Shown here one piece after another: positions 24,930 through 38,000 of a stretch of 64,000 nt of DNA. Below the pieces are notes generated by a model, which was not told the DNA's origin, searched no databases, and saw nothing but the letters and a program-made list of their open reading frames with translations. Location: the NCBI GenBank assembly GCA_033675265.1, contig JAUJYZ010001199.1, positions 48,501 to 112,500 on the forward strand, given 5' to 3'. Origin of the DNA: Actinostola sp. cb2023. Its lineage: Eukaryota > Cnidaria > Anthozoa > Actiniaria > Actinostolidae. The first letter of the stretch is position 1, and each line of letters opens with the position of its first letter. The position numbers were made by a program, and so were the translations under genes.

Positions 24930-27900
24930 GGATGAGAAGTGTTAAGATAACTGAATACTGTATATATATAAACCACTTGGAATTGCCGTTCATCATTCAG
25001 TCAGTAACAAGTGTTTAGGAAGAAGAGGAAAGCCTACAGGAATGGACGTGCTTCATGCTCGCGACCTTACACTGATTCACGATGTGATACCATAAGACAC
25101 CGTGTTTCCTCATGCAATCAACCAAAACATGAATGCAAAATATAGTAAAGAAAGTCATGCATTTCGACGGATGATAATCGGATCGGTCTTTGCTTGTTTG
25201 TGGCCGACAAACGATATATAAATATAGTTTATTATTATTATTATTATCCATCGCTACGTAAACCAGTAACAAGGTCTCCGTGACCAGGACGATATGACAT
25301 CACGGAGGAAGGGACCGGAAACGCCGCTAAATCACGCATGCTATTTGATAGGGCGTGGCTGTCATCCTTAGAATGCGCGAGAAGGCATAATGTACAAAAT
25401 GACACACGGTGCAACATGCATGCGTGCACGAATGCTGTCACGATTTCAGCGTACTGTCTTTGCAACATGTGGTGGACACACGTTGCATATTGCCATGCAT
25501 CTTGTACCTCAATGAAACCAGTGAGAGTCATTACTGTATGCAGTAATCCCTTATAAAGGTTATCTTTTTAATTTGAATCTTATTAGCCACTACACTCACT
25601 TTTACAGTAAATAGGCCTCCTGTATTAGCGAGATACCGTCTATAACTGCTTCTTCTCAATCCAAAGAACGCAATGTGGTTTGATTGACAGCCGGACAGCG
25701 CGTTCACGTGATACTATGATATTAGTTCCTCTCCGAAGTCTCGACGACAGATATACCAACGGGTTAATCGGTTTGCAATTGCGTAAAACTATTCGATAAG
25801 TCATACTACACGATATGTATTTAGGTCACAAGCAACACTGACGTAAACTCTCGGAACTTGGACCAATCACATCAACAACGCTTTGATAACGATTCTCGCA
25901 ACTCTGTTGTAACGGTAGACGTGAAGTGATTTTGGTGATAAGGTTGGAATTATGGCAATTATGTAAAGCAAGCTTGTGTTTTATCAGCATCTGTATGAGT
26001 CAAGTCGTCAGTGCTTTTAAAATCTCAAGAGTTACTGCAGTGCGATTGGATAGTTGAACGAACGATCGATCATTCCACCACTGTGACGTCAGAGGACGTG
26101 TACACGTGTCCTTGATCGTCTTGATCGGTCAAAGCGACAAGTAGAGCAAACGGCATTCGATGAACTTTGTCGTTATAATCGAGGGTATCAGACATCTCTG
26201 GAGAATTCCAACGTGAAACTACGGTACTTATGATATGAAGTTCACTCACTGACGCCTTCGTTCAAAGTTCCTTACCGGTTTTCCCCCGGGGGGGGGGAGC
26301 CCGGGGGGGGGGGGGGGGGGGGGGGGGGGGTACTCCCATATATATGCTATATAGGTATGTGCCCCCGAATAGGGTATGGTTTTTGAACCTCCAGATCCTT
26401 AAATTGGGTACCATATTTTGCTTTTTCACCATAAAATAAAATATTCGATCTTTAATTTGGGTACACTTTTTTATTTTGACTAAAAAATCCGCTTATCGTA
26501 ACAGCCAGCGTATCAGGCATTTCTGATATTAGCGATTTCCAAAGGTATAGTATTAACTTTTTCCTTAAATTGGATCTATATTTCAGTGACAAATCCTTGG
26601 AAAGGGTAATAATAATATTTTAACTTCAGTCTAAGAGATATAGTTTCAGGGAAAACGGAAAGTTTTGAGAGTCCTCTCCAATGACAAAACTTTTGAAAAC
26701 GCAACAACGCGTTCGAACCTTACAGTACCGTGACACTCAAATGGCTTCCCGTTCTGAACCAATCAAAAAGCATACACCATACAATAACTCTTTCAATACC
26801 ATACGAAAACGACTCTAATGAACCGTATATACATTCGTCGAAGATATCGTTGTTTAAAAACGTCTTACTTTGACATTCCTTTGACGAGGTACCGGAGGTG
26901 TTACCGTACCCTGTAGGCTTGCGGCAATGACCTGTCATGTTGTGTCTTACCGCAAATATAAACATACATACATACATGCATACATACATACGTACATGCA
27001 TACATACATCGTTTATTGTACCTCCCAATATGGGTTTTTCAGTTACAAAGAATATAATATAATATAAAAAGTGATTGTATAAAAATATAAAATGGTTAAA
27101 TAATATCTCAGCTTTATACATGTAAAGAACTGTAATAAATATATTAATAGATTAAAAAACACTGCTGCTCATCAGCACCACACTTAATCACTCTGTCGTC
27201 TCAAATTTCAATCCCTTTTTTCGACTAGAAAATATATTTCAGGCTGTTCTATTTCTTGTATTCTAATTTGCCAGTAAGTAAGTCATATTTGATATGACAG
27301 TCAAACACCTGCTGAGTCCCCAATTTTGAAATTAAACATTTATTCATGGCAATGCTGTTCATATTTTAGCGATATTTCCTTCCAACGTCCTGTTTGGACG
27401 GTTTAATCAAACCGTTTACTCAGCGAGCAGACAGAAATATTACAAGTACCGCAATCCACTATATATCAATAAGGAAGTCCAGTCATTTTGGTAAAAAATA
27501 AATATCAAGTTGAAGAATAGGAAATAAAATAACACAGAAATAGTGGCAAGTAAAGAAAGAATAATGTCAATACAAAAAGAAAACAAATCTGATATAAAAA
27601 TAACTACAAATATCAAAGAATGAAATAACGTGAACACAATATTAAAAACAAAATTTCGATGAATAATAGAAAATTATATTACATAAAATTAAAATAAATC
27701 GAAACTAAATAACAAATAGTAGCAAAAGAAAGCAGAGTAATAATAAAAATAACGACAAAATAAACATAAAACTGGTGACAAACAGTAAATAAAATAACAA
27801 AACAATAAGAAACTGAAATTAGCATAAGGAAAATAACTGTACAAAGTAAAAAGAAGTCATAGTTCTATCTTGTGGGCTCCCTGTGCTCCTGCTAAATCAT

Positions 27901-27982
27901 TCCCAGGCTCCTCGCGATTGTTTATTGGAACGCCTGCTCAAAAGTTGATTTCAACACACGTGTGGAAGTTACTTTGACGAAG

Positions 27983-30900
27983 ATGAAGTTTTCTTTCAAG
28001 GTTAGAAAGTTTTCAGGCCATTGATTCTATGTTTTATGCTAACTACAACTATAACAGTATCATGCTTGTTGTTTGTAGTTTTCAAATCTTCTTGGTACGG
28101 TCTACCAGCGAGGCAATGTAGAGTTTACTGCAACAGGAGATTGTGTATTGAGTCCTGTTGGAAACAAAGTTACAGTATTTGATTTAAGGAAGTAAGAGAT
28201 TTTATCTCAGATCCTGCTGTTCCGATTTCGGTTCTTATCAGATGTTGTTAATATGTTTTATAGCAATAAATCCTGGACACTGCCCTTTGAGAATCGTTTA
28301 AACATTACCAGACTCTGCTTATCGCCTGATGATACTACATTGATAACAGTCGACCAAGGTCAGTGGAGATCGTCCTGCATTGTTATTTCACACTATCATT
28401 TATCTAATAATGTCTTGTACAATATATTGGAAGTTGATTATAAGAAGGGGTGAAGTACTGCTGAATGTTGGAGTCAGCTCATCATCATCACTTTAACAAA
28501 TTGCAAGCGGTTTTCCATTGTCTGTACTCTTATTGACAATGGATTTGACGTCACAAAATGTTCAAAACTCAAGTGGAACCGCGAGTGGTTTCACTGCACA
28601 AAGTTTTGAACATTTTGTGACATCAAATCCATTGTCAATAAGAGTACAGACAATGGAAAACAGCTTGTAATTTCTTTTTTACAATAACAAAGTAAAAGAA
28701 ACATCCAAAAGCAAGGATAAAGTTTGAAAGAAAAACCATTTCAAGCGCGTGCTGGATCCGTGCGCGAGCGATTCGTCATTCTATGTGTCTGTCCTCTTAT
28801 TGACAATGGCTGAGAGCCATGCAATCAGATTGCGAGATTACGCTCTGTTATTGTAAAATATAACAAGTGAGATTGTCAACCAGGCTGAATCATTCCCTGA
28901 GATGGCAACAACTTTATTTGTGCTCTCTTGTGGATTACACATGACTTATTAGTCCAATGCGAGAAACGCAACCTTAGTCTTCCACACGTACGTGCAGACA
29001 TTCTAAATGTCAGGTGGTTCACCTAGGCCCTTTAGCAGCATTCATTTTCCCTGCACCTTTCCGACTCAAAGTGTGTTATACCATTATATACGCTCTTTCT
29101 CAAGCTAGATTTTTTGTGGGCAAGATTTCCCCACTTGTTCACATAGATCAGCTACAGTATGTAGCTGCAATAAAGTCCCGTTATTTAATGGTTTGCATAC
29201 ACACATAGCAGGCCTATTGGAGTTAGAGGGAGTAGGTGGACTCCTCCCCAGTCCCTTCTCCTATCCCTCCCATAGGGTCGCTACACAGGCTAGAATTTAC
29301 CATAATTTAGATCTTAATTTCAATTATTATTTTCCTTGTAGAGGGACACAGTGTTCTTGCCAACTTCAGAACAAAGTGTGCTCTGCATTATTTTAACTTC
29401 AAGAAACCAGTAGAGGATATAAAATTTAGTCCAAATGGAAAGTAAGTGTTGATGTATTTATACCCATTTTGTATCCTTTCTAATTATTCATGTTGTTTCT
29501 CACCAGGTATATTGCTGTGACCCATGGCAAACATGTCCAGGTGTGGGTGACACCAGGACACACCAAACAGTTTGCTCCATTTGTTTTACACAGAACCTAC
29601 ACAGGACACTATGATGATAGCACATGTATTGACTGGTCAGCAGACTCTAGGTATTTGGTCACCCTTTACTACCATTTGCATTACTACACAACCACTCAAG
29701 ACAAACGTCAGGTCTTGTAGTTTCCAATTAGATTGAGACATCAAAGAAGCCACGTTTGACATATTTCATGTTTATGATTGCAAACTTACCAGTCGCAACT
29801 TTCATCTTGGTAACATGTTCATCATCTACGGGAAGCATTGAGAGTTGTGTAGACAACTTTTTGTACTTCTCTGGTTAGTTCAGAAACTTGTTTTATGAAT
29901 CACTTCTCTTTACTACATGTACTTATGTTGCAGGTTTTTTATAGTTGGAAGCAAAGATATGACAGCACGGATTTACTCGCTCAATCCAATGGAGAACTTT
30001 GTACCTGTTACTTTGTCAGGTCATCGGAACACTGTCATTGGATGCCTTTTTGTAGGAAGTTCACTCGATGTATCCTAATTAAACTACCGGTACATGTATT
30101 TCAGTGTAACTTCTAAAACAAACCAAAATAATCATTGCATCTATCAGATGTGGATGAATAACTTACATGTAATGTATCAGAGATTTTGTGAGACCATGAG
30201 ATGACCATATTATTAAGTGAGACACTGCAATGGTTTGTAAAATAAGGCTATGACATCGTCATTCCAGATATTCAAGACTCTGAGATGTTGAGATCCTGGT
30301 GAAGTATATCACCACCACTTTTGATACTGACCATACATAAATTATGTACACTCTTACTCTTAGTATTTAGGCGATCTGTGATCATGTTAATAAAATATAT
30401 AAATAGATCATTATTAGCAACATCTGCATTTGTGGTATCTACTTGTACATGTGATGTACAACAGCAATTGATATAGAGTTGTTATCGTATGAGTGGGAAG
30501 TAGCTACGGTACGGTTCATGCCATACCGTGACCGTATCACGCCATCATCATGCCGTATCCAAGCATTCTGATTGGTTGAGCAATGATTTTGCGCACTGTG
30601 ATTGGTTGAATACAATGTGTACAATTCCATACCATGACCATAACTCTGTGCCATAGGTTTCCCACTCATACAAAAATGACTCTAACGTCTAATGTAGCCG
30701 TAGAGTAGATCAGTAGATGTAGTGGTACTTAGACAATAGAGTCCATTGTGATAGTTGTTTATTGTAGTTGTATGTAATAACAAATACTGAAAGACTTCAT
30801 TGATACCGTTAGCTTCCTTACATCATTATCCCTGCAGGCATACACAATAGGTAGCAATGGAATACTTTTGTCATGGAAGTGTTCTATGAATCCTGAGCAA

Positions 30901-32031
30901 ATTGTAACAAAAGAGAAATCCAAAGATGGAGACAAAGAAATAGATAAAGGTTACAACAATGAGAATAGATGATTCTCTTAGTTATTCACTCAGCACCACC
31001 TACATTTTGTCAGTTCCATCTGCCAATGTTTACATGTTTATTTGAAGTATTTTAATTGTCATGACTGCTTACTGCAGTAGGACCTGCTTTCTAGTTAAAG
31101 CCTTGAAACTGAAACCCCTCAAATCTAAAGGTAAAACAAGCATCATTTTCTTCTTTTAGATTCCATTGTAAAATACAGCAAAGGTGGCAAGTAAGTGAGT
31201 TTATCACTCTTATGTAATGCTATTGTAAGTTTTACTGTGTGATGTGTAAAACTGCCTTTAATGTAAAGTGTACTGTCTTGACCTGGTCAACAGTAATGCC
31301 TAGCTACATGTACTTTGGAAGTTGATTGACTACTAGAGTGACATACACAGGAGCCCATGATTAGCAGCTTTATCTACTGTATTGGGTCTGTGAGACATCA
31401 TGTACCCAGAGCTATTTGTAGAACTGTTTTCCATTGTTCTGCAGCCAATCAGATCAGGCTATTTGTAGAACTGTTTTCCATTGTTCTGCAGCCAATCAGA
31501 TCAGGCTATTTGTAGAACTGTTTTCCATTGTTCTGCAGCCAATCAGATCAGGCTATTTGTAGAACTGTTTTCCATTGTTCTGCAGCCAATCAGATTGCAT
31601 CTCAAAATTAAAGAAACTATCAATCGATGGTAAATTAATGAGGAATGAATGATTCCTTGTTTGACAGTCAGGACACTTTTATTCACTACTTGACTGACAT
31701 CCCAAGCTCAATGGAAAAACTTTCACACCAATATGTTACTAAAAATAGCTTGATCTTGGAACAGGATGGCCCATGGTAGTATAGTAGATGGCCTATTCAT
31801 TGGTTCCTGAAATACGCTAAAAGTGGTCAACACTTTTGAATGCTGTACTGACATATCTCTCTTTGTTGAGGGCTACAGGTTACTCAGTTATGATTACTGT
31901 TACATGCTACCCTCTTAATACCCTGAGTGCCAGGGGTTCCTATTTCACTCTCGGGATCTGGTGAGTGAAATAGGAGCCCCTGGCACTCAGGGTACCCTCT
32001 TAAAACAAAGTTGATTATTATTAGATTATTC

Positions 32032-32065
<34 letters not shown>

Positions 32066-35000
32066 TAAAGTATTGGGAGCATAATACTATTGTCTCTATG
32101 CTCTTACAAAACTATGGGTTAAACATGATCTGTTCACTTTCAGACATTTCTTTGAAAAAGAAAACTTTACTACAATCACAAGTTGTACTATGCACAAACC
32201 CAGCCAAGTACTGATTGTAGGATTCTCCAACGGCATGTTCACCATCCATGAAATGCCTGACTTTAATCTCATTCAAACTCTAAGGTAAGCTGCTCCCCAT
32301 GGGGGGTAGGTTGAGGATGGATGGTTGCACTAGCATTGCTGAGTTCTTAATCAATCCATGGACATTTAAAGTACAAAGACACAGAGGCCATGTTGGTGGT
32401 ACAAACAAGAGAAGCTAATGAGGAATGCTATGGCTGCCATGACATCACATGCAAACAGACAGGAGAATTTGAGATGCATAGTTCTATACTTTACAACATG
32501 ATATGAATTCATTTGATGATGATTTCTCTCTTGATATTTCCTGGCAATGATTATCTTGCAGTCATGTACAAGTAATGCCTTTCTTTCTAGTATATCTCAG
32601 AAAACTGTTTCTTCTGTGGCTGTCAACCCAACCGGCGAATGGCTGGCATTTGGTTGTGCTAACATTGGTCAGTTACTGGTGTGGGAGTGGCAGAGCGAGA
32701 CTTATATACTGAAGCAACAAGGCCATTACTATGACATGAATGTTATTGCATATTCCCCTGATGGTAACTATATTGCAACTGGTGGAGATGACGCCAAGGT
32801 ACAACTTAAAAAACCTTTTGCATAGTTGTGTTCTAACAATTTCATTTCGCTACCATTTGCTGTACCTGCCAATCAAAATGAAAATTATAACTTCAGGGTT
32901 GTTGGGTTGTTAAGAGGCAGCATATACAGCGGAAATATAGCAGGCTCTGCTAGCTGCGGCAATTAGCATTTCAAATAGATTGTGAGATGCAGCGGTTTCT
33001 GGCTAGTTTGACAACCCTAGTGACTGGCAAGTTTTTTTCAACTTCAGGTCAAACTGTGGAATACCATGACTGGATTTTGTTTTGTAACATTTCATGAACA
33101 CACAGCAGCTGTAACTGGAGTACTTTTCAACTCTAATGGCCAAGTAGTCCTTAGCTCATCCCTTGATGGGACAGTCAGGGCATTTGACCTCAACAGGTAC
33201 AATGTACATATACATATACTGTAGCTTTGTTGCTCTATAAAGCCTGTTTCACACTGTGAAATGAAAGCACATTTGCTGCAATACCCAAGTATTATCTACA
33301 AACAATTCAATTGCACTTGTGTATTGCACCAATGCTTGTGCATTGTAACTGGGCCTTAATCTTTATACTGTAGTTTATTGTATCATTGTTTATACAGATA
33401 CCGTAACTTCCGTACATTTGCATCACCACGTCCAGCACAGTTTTCTTGTCTGGCTCTGGAGAAAAGTGGTGATGTTGTCAGTGCTGGCTCACTGGATACT
33501 TTTGAAATCTTTGTGTGGTCAGTACAGACAGGACGTTTGCTAGAAGTAAGTTTGTCTGCCATTAATGGGATTATTTAGTTATATCAGATTGTCACTTCAA
33601 TGTCTTGTGGAAGGTTTTCTCATCTGGTGTAGACACTACACCACAAAACCAAAACATTTGAGTCCAATTGCTTCTATTTTTGATAACAAAAGCAGCTATC
33701 ATTCAACCAGAACATCATCACACCTTTTGTTTCCTTTTCACACTGCTTTGTATTTAGTTCATCTGTTTCACAGGTATAGTGCCTGCACTTTATTTGTCTT
33801 TGCAATGTTGTTAGTCCTTTCTGTCCATTACTTATCATCATCATCATCTCTCTTTGTGCCAGTAGGCGCATAACTAAGGCTTTCAATCCATTACTTATGC
33901 TGGCTGATATTGTACATTGTTTTTATAAGGTTCTTTCTGGTCACGAGGCACCAGTTTCTGGCTTAGAGTTCAGCCCCACTCAGCCACATTTAATATCATC
34001 ATCCTGGGACAAGACTGTAAAAGTGTGGAACATGTTTCAGAGTAATGTTAGCCGTGAAACACTCGACCTTACATCAGATGGTATGTTGTACATGTAATGC
34101 TCCATGACACTATCTTTGACTGTGGAAGAAGATGCCTTACAACTCCCATCATTTTCACATTAGACAAAAGTCACAGTCATTTGTTCATTGTACACACATG
34201 GGTTTCAATAGCATTTGAAGTACTAAGGCAGATAGTCCTACTGGAGTAAGTGGCCATGACTATTAGAAGGCTACAACTGAACACATTAATCAACAGATGG
34301 AACCAGTACTTGGGAGGCAGTTCTTAGAGTAGCAACCACTTGTAGTAGTTGGTCACTTGCTGTACATACATGTATTACATGTACTGTACTTAATATTGTA
34401 CCTTATGATAACGTTTACTAATGTTATTCCATTTACTTAATAGTTGTCACAATTGCTATTAGACCTGATGGAAAGCAGGTTGCAGTGTCCACCCTGGATG
34501 GGACATTGACATTCTGGGACATACAGACAGCAGTGCAAGTCCATTCTGTTGATGGTCGCAGAGATTTAGGGGGCGGCAGACGAAATACTGACATGATCAC
34601 TGCAAAGTCTACTTCTTTTGGAAAGTAAGTGTGCCTTTTTATAGACTTACATGGATGTCCTCTAGCTATTCATTAGTGACATCAGCTCAAGTACAAGACA
34701 GTATAAGAAGCTTGTATATTGTGAAAGTAGTGGACACAAGCATCACAAAACAAGCACAAGAAAATAGAAAACGTTTTATCCATGTGCATATGCTTGCATG
34801 CACTTGTACATACAGGAGACTCATTTTCACTTCACAGTGAAGTAAGGCCTCTTGTGCTTTCATTTATCATGCTTAAGGAAGGTGCACTGGTATATCCCTT
34901 CATATTAAGCTGAATCTTTCTCTGGGTTGTAGGTGTTTCACAAGTGTTTGCTACTCAGCAGATGGACAATGTGTTCTTGCAGGAGGACGCTCTAAATTTG

Positions 35001-38000
35001 TTTGCATTTACAATGTTGAACAACAGGTAGTGTTATTGTTTCCACAGGTTATCGCACAGTTTAATTTAGTTTAATTATCTGTTATAATATTTAGATACTT
35101 GTAAAAAGATTCCAGGTTTCTGGGAACAAGTCCTTCGATGGCATGCAGGTGAGATCCTGATGACCCCTCTCTTCCTCTACACCAATGATACTGACCAGCA
35201 CCCCTCTCTTTCTCTGCACCCATGATACTGACCAGCACCCCTCTCTTCCTCTACACCAATGATACTGACCAGCACCCCTCTCTTCCTCTACACCCATGAT
35301 ACTGACCAGCACCCCTCTCCTTCTCTGCACCCATGATACTGACCAGCAACCCTCTCTTCCTCTACACCAATGATATTGACCAACACCCATCTCCTCTCCT
35401 CTGCACCCATGATACTGACCAGCACCCCTCTCTTCCTCTACACCAATGATACTGACCAGCACCCCTCTCCTTCTCTGCACCATTGATACTGACCAGCACC
35501 CCTCTCCTTCTCTGCACCCATGATACAGACCAGCACCCCTCTCCTCCTCCCCACCCATGATACAGACCAGCACCCCTCTCCTCCTCCCCACCCATGATAT
35601 TGACCAACACCCATCTCCTCCTCCATACCCATGATACCTCCCCCTACCCATGACCAGCACCCCTCTCCTCCTCCCCACCCATGATACAGACAAGCACCCC
35701 TCTCCTCCCCACCTATGATACAGACAAGCACCCCTCTCCTCCCCATCCATGATACAGACCAGCACCCCTCTCCTCCTCCACACCCATGATACAGACAAGC
35801 ACCCCCACCCATGATACTGACCAGCACCCCTCTCCTCCTCCACACCCATGATACAGACAAGCACCCCTTTCCTCCTCCACACCCATGATACAGACAAGCA
35901 CCTCTCTCCTCCCCACCCATGATACTGACCAGCACCCCTCTCCTCCTCCACACCCATGATACAGACAAGCACCCCCACCCATGATATTGACCAGCACACA
36001 TTTCTGCAGGAATATCTTCATAGTGGTAAAATGACAGAAGCAGGACCACTGGACCTGATTGATGATGAAGACAGTGATCAAGAGGATATATCATTGCCAG
36101 GAGTTTTAAAGGGAGATATGAGCAGCAGAAAAACAAAACCTGAAATTCGTGTCAAATGTGTGCAATTCTCACCAACAGGTACATTCTGCATATCAGGGCC
36201 CGGTTGTTCGAAAGCGGGTTAATGCTAACCCAGGGTTAAATTCGCTAACCTAGGGTTAATTCTTAAGATTTTACCCTAGGTTAGCCATGTTTAACCCTGG
36301 GTTAGCATTAACCCACTTTCGAAACAACCAAGCCCAGGACCATTAAAGTTCAGAAATGTCAAAAACTTGTAATAAAAATGTAAGAATAGTATTTTGATAC
36401 TTCTTCATCAAATGTACTACATTGTAATTTCTTTGACAGGTCGAGCATGGTCTGCTGCAACAACAGAGGGTTTGATCATCTTCTCCCTTGATGCAACCCT
36501 TGTCTTTGACCCTTTTGACTTGGATACTGATATCACACCTGAATCCATAAGAAACGTCTTGGCAAAGAGAGAGTTAAGTAGAGCACTGGTGCTTAGTTTT
36601 AGACTGAATGAGCAGGACATTATTCGTGAGGTTGTGGAGAGTATCAGGATCTCTGACAGTGAGTATGCTTTGTTAACTGTTTAGACCGGAGACATTCACC
36701 TTATCATCATTGCAAATATCTTACAAATAGTTTCAATGCAGTATCTTTCACCATCTCCCCCATTATTAGTGAAGAGATTGGCCACCTATATTTATCTGGC
36801 ACTCAACAATGTATAAGGGGGAGGAGGGAGGGGGAATTCTCAAGGACTTTGCTTTGTGCAGTATCTTAAAGATTAAACTGCAAAACAGTCCCTACTTTTT
36901 CGTGAAACTCCGCCGAGAATAGGTAAAGTTACCACAAGAGAATGAGGCTGTTTTGCAGTCTACTTAAAAATATATATTTCATTCAACTTCTTTTCCAAAG
37001 GGTTGTACCTTCCCTAGCGATGTGATGAGTGTTCACAATTTTTACTTGCTGTTATTTATAGCTGTTATTTAAGTTCTGTGTAAATTATCATTCTGCCTGA
37101 TGATGGTTTAAAGTAAACCGAAATATTGCCAAACGTTGTTTGCCTTTTCATTGGGGGTATACTTCCATGATGAGTACGATTTTCGGAATATCATTTATTT
37201 TATTCTATTTAAAATTGTCTGCTGGGTTAGGATTTTACTTGTTCCTCTGTGGCAATTCTAATCATCCCTGATTTGTTTTTGTGTATAGATGTACAATGTC
37301 TATAGGGTCATACGCCATGGGAAGTGCTTCACAAATGTTCTCCATTCTTTCATTCCAGTTCTTTTAGTTTCACAGTCCTTATCAGAAGTGTATGTTGATA
37401 AGATGTTGTGGTTTGTAGCTGGTGAACTGGAGTCATCTCGGCATCTAGAGTTTTATCTTCTATGGTGTAAAGAACTCTTTACTGTCCATGGACATGCTAT
37501 TAAACAGAGATCAGGACAAGTAATGCATATCCTGAGATCATTACAGAAAACTATGACCCAACATCAAGAGGATTTAGGAAAACTGTAAGTATTGATATAC
37601 TACGCTTATCACTTGAGTGAGAAATGATGTGTTTTTCGTACCTATGTTTTGCCATTAAAACTGTGATGTTGTTAGGGACAACAGAGTATGTTTGGGTCTT
37701 TTTAATGAACTGGCGCCAACATGTCTAGTCTGACACAAAACACAAGTATAAAGAAAGCAACAACTGATGGAACAATTTTCGAATTCTTTGCACAGCATCT
37801 ACATGTAGCTATTACAATCATTAGTCTTAATTTGGGAAAATTACAAAAACCAGATATGAAATATGACTTTAAATAACATAATTTACATGTTGTTATTGAG
37901 TATTAATGTTGTTGTGTGGTTTCTGCGACATTCTGCCTTAAACACTGGTGACGTAGCAAACATACTGCGTTGTCCCTAACAACATTGTAGTTCTAACGGC

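Larger units (their letters stand above)
22543..27982. other. Repeat-rich intergenic region between MAML and PWP2
   Basis: About 5.4 kb without a recognised gene. It contains a CAGGGCCGTAC remnant (23994-24123), a pogo-like MITE (24269-24780), a tiny TAGCCTG hairpin (24894-24929), a poly-G tract (about 26286-26330), a CGTATGAG-family remnant ending at 26815, a CATA microsatellite (about 26960-27010) and AT-rich DNA from 27420 to 27860. Open frames here, such as 25244-25531, resemble no family I know. The PWP2 promoter must lie near 27880-27980. Confidence 0.55.

Noticed and set aside
25244..25556. 95-aa and 72-aa overlapping frames
   Set aside because: Opposed frames over the same DNA with no recognisable protein features and no supporting signals.
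35091..36136. 302-aa and 232-aa minus-strand frames
   Set aside because: Translations of the 37-bp minisatellite in PWP2 intron 16, open in several registers at once.
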